From assembly GCA_002371625.1 (NCBI GenBank), contig DFFV01000043.1, positions 1-8,207 on the forward strand: 8,207 bases of DNA, written 5' to 3'. Below, in pieces: positions 1 to 5,301 of the stretch. The translations under genes and the position numbers were made by a program. The notes under the pieces were generated by a model that was not told where the DNA came from, did not search any database, and was given only the letters and a program-made list of their open reading frames with translations. Within the stretch, counting starts at the first letter, position 1, and the number at the start of each line of letters is the position of its first letter. Source of the stretch: Ruminococcus sp. UBA3767. Its GTDB lineage: Bacteria > Bacillota > Clostridia > Oscillospirales > Ruminococcaceae.

Positions 1-39
1 GTCTTTAAAGTTTGATAAGACCTATTAATTCTGATTAAT

Positions 40-68
40 ATTATAATATACTTGAAAAGGTATGTCAA
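40..68 (-). promoter_or_regulatory. Consensus sigma-A promoter firing leftwards out of the window
   Basis: Read on the minus strand there is a perfect -35 box TTGACA (63-68), a 17-base spacer and a perfect -10 box TATAAT (40-45). Transcription would start near base 33 and run off the left edge, so the gene it serves is not visible. It begins one base beyond the U-tract of the trpS terminator, so the next gene is insulated from trpS and independently transcribed. The boxes are seen directly; activity is inferred. Confidence 0.8.
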
Positions 69-69
69 C

Positions 70-94
70 AAAAAAGGCTGCGGAACTCGCAGCC
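70..94 (-). terminator. Intrinsic terminator of trpS
   Basis: On the minus strand a perfect 7-bp stem GGCTGCG/CGCAGCC (88-94 with 76-82) closes a 5-base loop and is followed by six T residues (70-75). It begins about 10 bases after the trpS stop codon, the usual place for a Rho-independent terminator. Confidence 0.9.
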
Positions 95-103
95 TGAGGG
101 GTA

Positions 104-1180
104 TTATTTAAAGATTTTATCCATAAAGGACTTATCATTGAAATAGTTAATGCCGATAGCATTGCGCACTTCGTTAACGGTTTCATTTGAGACCTCGACA
201 GCTTTTTCGGTACCTTTTCTGAGCATATTGAGCACCTCGCCCATATCCTTAGCGTACTCCTCACGTCTTGCTCTGATAGGCGCAAGGAACTCCTGCATCA
301 CGCTGTTGAGGAGTTTTTTGCACTTCATATCGCCAAGTCCGCCACGCTCATAATGCTCTTTCATCTCGTCGAGGCAAGCGTAATCGGGCAGGTACTTTTT
401 AAAGTCCTCATCAGTTGAAAACGCTTCAAGGTAGAGGAAAACGGGGTTATTCTCGGTATGACCGGGATCTGTGATATTTATGTGCGTCGGGTCGGTGAAC
501 ATAGACATTATCTTTGTTTTGATTGTCTTTTCATCGTCCTTGAGGTAAATGCAGTTGCCAAGCGACTTGCTCATTTTAGCATTTCCATCGGTTCCTACAA
601 GGCGGTTGCAGCTGTCGGAATCGGGGAGCACAGCCTCGGGTTCAACAAGTATATCGCAGTTGTAAACTCTGTTGAAGCTGTTTACGATCTCTCTTGCCTG
701 TTCGAGCATAGGCAGCTGGTCTTCACCAACGGGAACGTATTTTGCCTTGAATGCGGTAATATCTGCTGCCTGGCTGATAGGGTAGGTCATAAAGCCGACA
801 GGGATACTTCTTTCAAATTTACGCATTTTTATCTCATTTTTAATTGTCGGGTTGCGCTCAAGCCTTGACATTGTCACAAGGTTGGAATAATACATCGGCA
901 GCTCATAAAGCGCAGGTATATGCGACTGAACAAGGAAAGTTGTTTTGTCGGGCGTAAGTCCTGCTGCAAGGTAATCGAGCATTACCTCAAGGATATTGTC
1001 CCTGATCTTCTGCGGATCATCAGCGTTATCGGTGAGTGCCTGAAGATCGGCGATCATTACGAACTGCTGATACTTTCCTGTATTCTGCATCTCAACTCTC
1101 TTTCTGAGCGAGCCTACATAATGTCCGAGGTGAAGCGAGCCTGTCGGGCGGTCACCTGTAAGAATAATATTGTTTTCCAT
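104..1180 (-). CDS. trpS: Tryptophanyl-tRNA synthetase (EC 6.1.1.2)
   Basis: This cytoplasmic class Ic aminoacyl-tRNA synthetase activates tryptophan with ATP and charges tRNA-Trp. The 358-residue product has the family's usual single Rossmann-fold architecture. It opens with TGDRPTGSLHLGH, containing the HIGH-type signature HLGH (residues 17-20), and carries an intact KMSKS loop (202-206) in GNAKMSKSLGN. The start at 1180 is chosen because GAAAGGAG (1190-1197) sits at ideal distance upstream. The frame stays open to an ATG at 1255, but that start has no good ribosome binding site and would add a basic, unconserved leader of 25 residues. The gene is monocistronic, preceded by a tryptophan T-box leader and followed by its own terminator, so expression should rise when uncharged tRNA-Trp accumulates. 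Nothing looks truncated. Identification is very secure. Confidence 0.97.
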   Translation of the reverse strand: MENNIILTGDRPTGSLHLGHYVGSLRKRVEMQNTGKYQQFVMIADLQALTDNADDPQKIRDNILEVMLDYLAAGLTPDKTTFLVQSHIPALYELPMYYSNLVTMSRLERNPTIKNEIKMRKFERSIPVGFMTYPISQAADITAFKAKYVPVGEDQLPMLEQAREIVNSFNRVYNCDILVEPEAVLPDSDSCNRLVGTDGNAKMSKSLGNCIYLKDDEKTIKTKIMSMFTDPTHINITDPGHTENNPVFLYLEAFSTDEDFKKYLPDYACLDEMKEHYERGGLGDMKCKKLLNSVMQEFLAPIRARREEYAKDMGEVLNMLRKGTEKAVEVSNETVNEVRNAIGINYFNDKSFMDKIFK

Positions 1181-1267
1181 TTTAAACTTCTCCTTTCGGC
1201 TTTTAAGTTTTTTTCGATAAGCTGCATGGCGGGGAAGACTGCACCTTGTTCCCATTACAAGAACAAA

Positions 1268-1283
1268 TGTTTCACGTGAAACA
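1268..1283. other. parS: parS-type ParB/Spo0J binding site
   Basis: TGTTTCACGTGAAACA is a perfect 16-bp palindrome and matches the widely conserved chromosomal parS sequence (TGTTNCACGTGAAACA in Bacillus subtilis and relatives). The flanks extend the dyad imperfectly: ACAAAT (1263-1268) and ATTTGT (1284-1289), with one unpaired base. ParB proteins load onto such sites to build the partition complex and recruit SMC/condensin. The site lies in the untranslated leader of trpS, between the T-box terminator and the ribosome binding site. The match is seen; binding is inferred from the family consensus. Known chromosomal parS sites cluster around the replication origin, so the segment may be origin-proximal. 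Confidence 0.85.
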
Positions 1284-1308
1284 ATTTGTGTATTTTAGTT
1301 AAGGAAAC

Positions 1309-1345
1309 AAAAAAAGTCCTATCCTCCGCTATGGGACGATAGAAC
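1309..1345 (-). terminator. T-box leader terminator
   Basis: On the minus strand GTTCTATCGTCC (1334-1345) pairs with GGAGGATAGGAC (1316-1327), eleven of twelve positions with one internal G-G mismatch, around a six-base loop. Seven T residues follow (1309-1315). It lies immediately downstream of the T-box sequence, as expected for the conditional terminator of this riboswitch class. Confidence 0.92.
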
Positions 1346-1566
1346 ACCGCTTTGCCACCCTTATCGGTACTAAGGATACTTTCATATCCGCTCACATTAA
1401 CGCAGGAAACACGGCTTGCGATACTTGCCGTAAAAAAGGCTTTCCCGCTCGCTCCTCACAGGTCCATTCGCTTAAAGTCTGCCTGCTGTCTTTCACCGAC
1501 CGACAGCTCTCTGAAAAGCTCGCAAAAAGTTACTTGCCCCTGTTCACAGGATTTTACCTATTCATT
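1309..1566 (-). ncRNA. T-box leader (tryptophan-responsive) of trpS
   Basis: Read on the minus strand, this leader has the landmarks of a T-box riboswitch. Stem I contains the AGAGAGCTG and GGTCGGTGAAAGAC elements (about 1490-1515). The specifier region reads CGAATGGACC, with UGG, the Trp codon, at 1464-1466 followed by the usual purine. The T-box itself is AAGGGTGGCAAAGCGG (1347-1362), whose UGGC (1354-1357) would pair with a GCCA acceptor end, fitting a tRNA-Trp with discriminator G. ACCG (1365-1368) can pair with CGGT (1346-1349) as an antiterminator helix that competes with the terminator. Uncharged tRNA-Trp should stabilise antitermination and permit trpS transcription. The 5' boundary is estimated from the promoter; the inner stems were not folded computationally. 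Confidence 0.93.
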
Positions 1567-1572
1567 ATGATA

Positions 1573-1601
1573 ATTATATTCGTTTTTTCTGTTTTTGTCA
1601 A
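1573..1601 (-). promoter_or_regulatory. trpS promoter
   Basis: On the minus strand TTGACA (1596-1601), a 17-base spacer and TATAAT (1573-1578) form a perfect consensus sigma-A promoter. Transcription would start near 1566, just ahead of T-box stem I. Control of trpS is therefore probably by attenuation in the leader rather than by a weak promoter. Confidence 0.9.
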
Positions 1602-1708
1602 CAAGTGTTTCACCGATAATAATTAACGAATTATCAATATTGTGTGAACGTCTTTCTCTGAGCGTTTATTCTGTGTGCTGAGAATTGATAAAAAAATTTT
1701 AAAAACGG

Positions 1709-1737
1709 TTGCAATTCAGTATATATTGGTGTATAAT
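1709..1737 (+). promoter_or_regulatory. Promoter of the AI-2E family gene
   Basis: TTGCAA (1709-1714), a 17-base spacer and TATAAT (1732-1737) give a near-consensus sigma-A promoter about 45 bases upstream of the start codon. It diverges from the trpS promoter, with about 107 bases between the two -35 boxes. In that interval I see only an 8-bp inverted repeat, TTATCAAT (1631-1638) with ATTGATAA (1684-1691), of doubtful meaning. Confidence 0.85.
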
Positions 1738-1783
1738 AATATTATATATTTGTGGAAATTTTGCGGCATAACGGAGTGGTTCG

Positions 1784-3097
1784 ATGAAGATAATGCCAAA
1801 CAAAAAATATAATACTGTCGCACTTTATGCAGCGCTCGTAATTGCGGTGAATGTGCTGCTGATAGTATGCATACTCAAATTTGATTCGATAATGAGCTTT
1901 TTCAGTATGCTGATGACGGTGCTCAGCCCTGTTATATGGGGACTTATCATCGCTTTTCTGATGAATCCGATAATGGTGAATTTTGAAAAGCTGTTCAGTA
2001 ACAAGTTCAAGCGCTCACGGGGACGGAAAAAGCTGCTCAGGGCACTTTCGGTAACGCTGTCGTCGGTGATATTTCTTGGGATAGTGGCAGGACTTATCGC
2101 TATCGTTGTTCCTGAGCTTGTAAAATCTATAACCAATCTTTTCGGCAGTATGGGCGATATAAGGGATAAGCTGGAATCGTGGATAAAAACTCATTTCAGC
2201 CATTACCCAAGCCTTGTTGAGACTACAACGCAGAAGCTGAATGATTTCACGAAAGACGCTTCGGTGATCTTTGAAAAGATGCAGCCGATGCTTGAGGATC
2301 TTGTTTCGGGTGCATGGGGCGTGGTAACGTTCCTGAAGGACTTTTTGCTTGGCTTTATCGTTTCGATATATATGCTGTGCAACAAGGAAACGCTGCTGGC
2401 TCAGATAAAAAAGACTATCATCTCGCTGACAAAGAAAACGACCTGCGCAAAGATAATGAGCGTTTCATCGCAGGCAAACAAGGTCTTCTCGGGATTTATC
2501 ATCGGAAAGATAATCGACTCGATAATCATTGGTCTGCTTTGCTTTATAGGACTTACGCTGATGGGTATGCCATATAACATAATGATAGCTGTTATAGTCG
2601 GCGTTACAAATATTATCCCGTTCTTCGGACCGATAATAGGAGCTGTGCCTTCGACGCTGCTGATGCTGATAGTTGATCCGAAAAAGGCGATTCTGCTGTT
2701 TATATTCATTCTTATACTCCAGCAGTTCGACGGAAACATTCTCGGACCGAAGATACTTGGCGACTCGACCGGACTGCCGGGATTCTGGGTGCTTATCTCG
2801 CTGATAATCTGCGGAGGACTTTTCGGATTTGCGGGAATGGTACTTGCGGTGCCGATGTTTGCACTGCTTTACAGCTTTACACGTTCGTTCGTTGAGGGCA
2901 GGCTGAAAAAGAAAAAGCTGCCGGTTACAACGGAATACTACAAGCAGGATATTGAACACCTTTACTCAAAGCCCGAAAAGAAAAAGCCTATGACGGCCGA
3001 GGAGCTTTCAAAGATAAATATCCCTTCTGCCGACGAGGTCAACGAGGTGCTGCTTGAGGAAGGCGACGATGTTAAGGAATACAAGATAGGTGAATAA
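1784..3097 (+). CDS. AI-2E/YtvI-family multi-pass membrane protein
   Basis: The 437-residue product is an integral membrane protein of the AI-2E transporter (YtvI/PerM/TqsA) family. Hydrophobic segments lie at about 11-31, 38-60, 88-110, 178-199 and 236-297 (more than one helix), then 302-318 and 332-365 (probably two). The soluble stretch between 111 and 177 is typical. Family hallmarks are NIIPFFGPIIGAVP (276-289) and GPKILGDSTGLPGFW (321-335) followed by a glycine-rich helix. A charged tail (371-437) is rich in Lys and Glu. The start at 1784 has GGAG (1773-1776) seven bases ahead; the ATG at 1793 is too far from it. Known members export autoinducer-2, exchange ions or act in sporulation, and the substrate cannot be read from sequence. 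The gene is monocistronic, divergent from trpS and convergent with the nad operon. Confidence 0.92.
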   Translation: MKIMPNKKYNTVALYAALVIAVNVLLIVCILKFDSIMSFFSMLMTVLSPVIWGLIIAFLMNPIMVNFEKLFSNKFKRSRGRKKLLRALSVTLSSVIFLGIVAGLIAIVVPELVKSITNLFGSMGDIRDKLESWIKTHFSHYPSLVETTTQKLNDFTKDASVIFEKMQPMLEDLVSGAWGVVTFLKDFLLGFIVSIYMLCNKETLLAQIKKTIISLTKKTTCAKIMSVSSQANKVFSGFIIGKIIDSIIIGLLCFIGLTLMGMPYNIMIAVIVGVTNIIPFFGPIIGAVPSTLLMLIVDPKKAILLFIFILILQQFDGNILGPKILGDSTGLPGFWVLISLIICGGLFGFAGMVLAVPMFALLYSFTRSFVEGRLKKKKLPVTTEYYKQDIEHLYSKPEKKKPMTAEELSKINIPSADEVNEVLLEEGDDVKEYKIGE

Positions 3098-3100
3098 ACC

Positions 3101-3111
3101 AAACCCCGAAG
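3101..3111 (+). other. Left half of a possible split bidirectional terminator
   Basis: AAACCCCGAAG begins four bases after the AI-2E stop codon. It is the inverted complement of CTTCGGGGTTT at 3802-3812, but the two are now about 690 bases apart, on either side of the inverted-repeat cassette. Joined, they would make a normal A-tract/stem/T-tract terminator for two convergent genes. The sequences are seen; the split-terminator history is inference. Confidence 0.45.
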
Positions 3112-3139
3112 TTAAGACGAATACCCATATAGAAGTTTT
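3112..3139 (+). repeat. Left copy of 28-bp perfect inverted repeat
   Basis: All 28 bases, from TTAAGACGAATACCC to AGAAGTTTT, are matched exactly by the reverse complement of 3771-3798. The repeat is non-coding, begins 14 bases after the AI-2E stop codon and is followed within three bases by the left hairpin. Confidence 0.95.
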
Positions 3140-3141
3140 AA

Positions 3142-3180
3142 GCCATAGTATTTCTGATTTACAGTCAGAAGTACTATGGC
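3142..3180 (+). repeat. Left subterminal hairpin
   Basis: Sixteen base pairs (3142-3157 with 3165-3180, one G-T wobble) close a seven-base loop, TTTACAG. The stem starts GCCATAGTA and ends TACTATGGC. A modest T-rich run (GTTTCTATT) follows on the plus strand, so it could serve as a weak terminator for the AI-2E gene. It lies seven bases upstream of the -35 box of the next promoter. Its sequence differs from the right hairpin although its position in the cassette is equivalent. Confidence 0.85.
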
Positions 3181-3187
3181 GTTTCTA

Positions 3188-3216
3188 TTGACAGTGCATA
3201 GATGACGTGCTATAAT
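3188..3216 (+). promoter_or_regulatory. Consensus promoter of the cassette gene
   Basis: TTGACA (3188-3193), exactly 17 bases of spacer and TATAAT (3211-3216) form a perfect consensus sigma-A promoter. Transcription would start near 3223, some 45 bases before the preferred start codon. The cassette gene thus does not depend on readthrough from its neighbours. Confidence 0.9.
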
Positions 3217-3269
3217 GATAACTAACATAAATCGGGATTTATATGATAAATATAATTAAGGAAATTGAT

Positions 3270-3692
3270 ATGAATAATAAATTGAATAATACTGATGAAT
3301 TGCCTGTTCTCGAACCACTTATGCCTGGAAAAGATACCCCATCTGAGCCTATCTCACAATATAGGGATCATCAAAATGCCGAAGACAAAATAGCAGATAT
3401 AATGGCTCAAGCCCATATAAAGAGAGGAAAGGCGGAGCTAAGAGAAAGTATGATGCAAACTAATACTATCGTTTATTTGTTGATATTATTGGTTTTGTTC
3501 ATTCTAAGTATGGAGTTTATTCCGTCATTTCTTGTAATACCCGTAATTATGTCATTTTTGGTCATTAAAGTTCTGTTAGCTATGAAGAAGCAAGACCTTG
3601 ATCTGAAAGGGGCTATAAAAGATAATACTGTTTTAGTTTTACTTACAGGATTATTCGTTTTTTTGGCAGTCCTAAATATTTTTGATAAATGA
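3270..3692 (+). CDS. Small three-helix membrane protein, unknown function
   Basis: I do not recognise this protein. From the preferred start it has 140 residues: a hydrophilic, acidic and proline-containing N-terminus (1-40), an amphipathic charged stretch (about 41-60), then three hydrophobic segments at roughly 65-82, 87-105 and 118-137. A short Lys/Asp loop (106-117) separates the last two. No signal peptidase site, cysteine motif or enzymatic motif is visible. The start at 3270 has AAGGA (3258-3262) seven bases upstream. An in-frame ATG at 3243 would add nine residues but has only a weak GGGA ahead of it. The gene is A+T-rich relative to its neighbours, sits alone on the plus strand inside the inverted-repeat cassette and has its own consensus promoter, all of which suggest acquisition. 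Roles such as immunity protein or membrane stress protein are possible but unsupported. Confidence 0.8.
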   Translation: MNNKLNNTDELPVLEPLMPGKDTPSEPISQYRDHQNAEDKIADIMAQAHIKRGKAELRESMMQTNTIVYLLILLVLFILSMEFIPSFLVIPVIMSFLVIKVLLAMKKQDLDLKGAIKDNTVLVLLTGLFVFLAVLNIFDK

Positions 3693-3740
3693 TTACGCTT
3701 GTAAATTCTGATTTATCTTAGCAGTCGTATAAAATACAAT

Positions 3741-3770
3741 GCCCCGAAGCACTTTGAGGTGCTTCGGGGC
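3741..3770. terminator. Right subterminal hairpin, possible terminator
   Basis: GCCCCGAAGCAC (3741-3752) and GTGCTTCGGGGC (3759-3770) form a perfect 12-bp stem around TTTGAG. It lies about 48 bases after the stop codon of the small membrane-protein gene. On the plus strand it is followed by AAAACTT, not a T-tract; on the minus strand by ATTGTATTTTATA, a modest U-rich run. It could end nad-operon transcription or merely block readthrough in both directions. Its arms can also pair with the nearby GCGCTTCGGGG (3799-3809), which is followed by TTTTT. Confidence 0.65.
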
Positions 3771-3798
3771 AAAACTTCTATATGGGTATTCGTCTTAA
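3771..3798 (-). repeat. Right copy of 28-bp perfect inverted repeat
   Basis: This is the exact reverse complement of 3112-3139. It directly follows the right hairpin and ends three bases before CTTCGGGGTTTTT. Perfect identity over 28 bases implies recent origin, conversion between copies or selection. Confidence 0.95.
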
Positions 3799-3801
3799 GC
3801 G

Positions 3802-3814
3802 CTTCGGGGTTTTT
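3802..3814 (+). terminator. Right half of a possible split terminator, with T-tract
   Basis: CTTCGGGG (3802-3809) followed by TTTTT (3810-3814) lies just beyond the end of the uridine phosphorylase gene. On the plus strand it supplies the 3' arm and U-tract of an intrinsic terminator. The 5' arm could be CCCCGAAGC at 3742-3750, or the distant CCCCGAAG at 3104-3111. On the minus strand it gives CCCCGAAGCGCTT, which can pair with AAGTGCTTCGGGG of the right hairpin with one G-U. Which pairing operates cannot be told by eye. Confidence 0.5.
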
Positions 3815-3819
3815 GATTA

Positions 3820-4608
3820 TTACTTATCTTCTGCGATGAGCAGCTTGATCGCCTCAACGCTGCATCTTATCGCTCTGTCGGTATCAAGGGTTATGCTTTC
3901 GTCTGCGCCCTCGTTGAGATTTTTCTGGCAATTCCACAAGCTTGCAAGCACCGCACCGCAGCGGACATTTCTTGCCTGACCGACCGAGAACAGCGCAGCA
4001 CACTCCATTTCTGAGGCAAGGCAGCCAAGGCGCACATAGGAATCCCAGCGGCCTTTGACCTTATCGCTCACCGGTGAATTATCAGGCTCGAGCTGACCGT
4101 AAAAGCTGTCTTTGCTGTGCACAACGCCTGCGTGCCAGCCGTTGCCTTTGCGATCATCGCTGAGTGATGCGCCGGCACGGGTAAGAGCTGAGGTAACTGT
4201 AAAATCAGCAGCGGCAGGGTAGCCTGTCGGCATATATTCGTAAGAAGTTCCCTCGCCACGAACGGCTGCTGTTGCGATTATCAGGTCGCCTGCGCTTACT
4301 TTATCGTTCATTCCGCCGCAGGTGCCTATCCTTATAAAAGTATGAGCGCCGCACTTTACAAGCTCCTCAACTGCGATAGCCGCAGATGCGCCGCCGATGC
4401 CCGTTGAGCAGACGGTGACCTTTTCGCCTGAAAGAGTTCCTGTGTATACATTGAACTCACGGTTATGTGCGACCTGCTCGGCGTTATCTATATACGCCGC
4501 TATTTTAGGCACTCTGAAAGGATCGCCGGGAAGTATGACATATCCTCCGACCTCGCTTGGAAGCGTTGCGATGTGGAATTGTCTTTCGGTGTCGATAAGT
4601 GAAGCCAT
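3820..4608 (-). CDS. udp: Uridine phosphorylase-family nucleoside phosphorylase
   Basis: The 262-residue product belongs to the PNP/UDP phosphorylase family (NP-I fold), close in length to E. coli Udp. It should split uridine with phosphate into uracil and ribose 1-phosphate in the cytoplasm. Visible motifs are PGDPFR for phosphate (27-32), the full family signature STGIGGASAAIAVEEL (68-83), RIGTCGG (93-99), SKDSFYGQLEP in the base-binding region (165-175), and SEMECAA (199-205), whose Met-Glu pair contacts ribose. FYGQ-x-EP is, from memory, the clostridial form; E. coli has a GQER loop. The start at 4608 has an excellent GGAGG (4616-4620) seven bases upstream. A frame open to 4716 is rejected because it runs into the preceding gene. 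It is last in the nad operon, 19 bases after the DUF3592-like gene. Family certain; exact nucleoside preference less so. Confidence 0.92.
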   Translation of the reverse strand: MASLIDTERQFHIATLPSEVGGYVILPGDPFRVPKIAAYIDNAEQVAHNREFNVYTGTLSGEKVTVCSTGIGGASAAIAVEELVKCGAHTFIRIGTCGGMNDKVSAGDLIIATAAVRGEGTSYEYMPTGYPAAADFTVTSALTRAGASLSDDRKGNGWHAGVVHSKDSFYGQLEPDNSPVSDKVKGRWDSYVRLGCLASEMECAALFSVGQARNVRCGAVLASLWNCQKNLNEGADESITLDTDRAIRCSVEAIKLLIAEDK

Positions 4609-4627
4609 ACTAGTACCTCCTTTTAAA

Positions 4628-5284
4628 TCACAGTATGGTCGTGAATGCGATAAGTGCAACTGTTGCGGCAATAAAAATGCCGAGTGAAAGTGTTGACCTT
4701 TTGGCTGTGAAAGCAACGAGCTTGTTTTTGCTCTCAGGTCTGAATACGGAAATTGATCTGCCTGTGAGCAGGAGTATGCAAAGGATATTCAGCAGCAGCC
4801 CTGCGATAAGCAGTGCGAGCCTTGCTGCGTCCCGTGCGCTGCCTTTTGTAATGTAGACCTTTGAATGATCGCTCGGATCAAAGCGGACTGTTACCGTTTC
4901 GTTCACGGCAGGCAGATCCTTTTGCTTGGTGAGGGTGCCCGTTGTGGTGCCACGGTAGCTGCTGCCGTTGTGCTCAAAGGATATTACAGCGTTGTAATAC
5001 TGCGTATCATCGGAGCTTTTGCTTTTTTCGTGGGCGATCACTTTGCCCTGTGAGGTCTGGGAATACTTCAGCACGATGCGTGTCTGGCTGAAGGTGAGCA
5101 CGACCTGGATAAAAAGCAGGACCGCAAGCACGGCTGCAAAAAATATGACGAGCTTAGCGGTCTTTACGCCGTTTTCTATTCGGTCATACCCTATATCACG
5201 GGCCTTGCTCTCAGCCTTGTAATAAAGCTCCTCCAGCTTATCGTTGGCTTTTTCATAGAGCTTTTTGTTATCGTTGTTTTCCAT
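4628..5284 (-). CDS. DUF3592-like membrane protein
   Basis: The 218-residue protein starts with a charged, probably helical N-terminal stretch (1-40, rich in Lys/Glu/Tyr). A membrane helix follows (about 43-65), then an extended mostly beta region (75-147), then two further helices (about 154-174 and 198-217). The middle region has the look of DUF3592: GKVIAHEKSK, YYNAVISFEHNGSSYRG and VTVRFDPSDHSKVYI, i.e. alternating Tyr/Val strands ending in a [FY]-[DN]-P-x-[DN] turn. In that family this domain sits outside the membrane between two helices, and the function is unknown. AGGAA (5291-5295) lies six bases before the ATG. It follows the DUF3795 gene by 17 bases and precedes the phosphorylase by 19, so it is part of the operon. 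Domain assignment is by eye. Confidence 0.8.
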   Translation of the reverse strand: MENNDNKKLYEKANDKLEELYYKAESKARDIGYDRIENGVKTAKLVIFFAAVLAVLLFIQVVLTFSQTRIVLKYSQTSQGKVIAHEKSKSSDDTQYYNAVISFEHNGSSYRGTTTGTLTKQKDLPAVNETVTVRFDPSDHSKVYITKGSARDAARLALLIAGLLLNILCILLLTGRSISVFRPESKNKLVAFTAKRSTLSLGIFIAATVALIAFTTIL

Positions 5285-5301
5285 TGTTTTTTCCTATCGT
5301 T

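Larger units (their letters stand above)
3112..3798 (+). mobile_element. Possible 687-bp inverted-repeat cassette carrying one small membrane-protein gene
   Basis: The unit is bounded by perfect 28-bp inverted repeats at 3112-3139 and 3771-3798, starting TTAAGACGAATACCC when read inwards. Just inside each repeat is a strong hairpin (3142-3180 and 3741-3770). Between the hairpins are a consensus promoter and a single gene that is visibly more A+T-rich than its neighbours, using codons such as TTA, ATA and AAT. No transposase or recombinase is encoded, so if mobile it would depend on one supplied in trans, like a MITE with cargo. No clear target-site duplication is visible, and the outer flanks (CCCCGAAG and GCGCTTCGGGG) are themselves inverted complements. 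It may instead be two oppositely oriented copies of an intergenic repeat, or an invertible segment. Confidence 0.5.

Noticed and set aside
1352..1570. 72-codon plus-strand open frame
   Set aside because: It lies entirely over the T-box leader on the other strand, which explains the sequence better.
1606..1613. Second parS-like half site TGTTTCAC upstream of the trpS promoter
   Set aside because: Only one arm matches; the other half is degenerate, so it is not a credible ParB site on its own.
1631..1691. 8-bp inverted repeat TTATCAAT/ATTGATAA in the trpS/AI-2E intergenic region
   Set aside because: The arms are short, A+T-rich and 45 bases apart, so chance is a sufficient explanation.
3112..3798. 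Phase-variable invertible promoter switch
   Set aside because: The promoter and the gene it reads both lie inside the repeats, so inversion would not switch the gene off, and no recombinase gene is nearby; a cassette or MITE-like unit fits better.
4609..4716. Longer N-terminus for the uridine phosphorylase (start at 4716)
   Set aside because: It would overlap the preceding gene by nearly 90 bases, and the excellent GGAGG at 4616-4620 points to the start at 4608.
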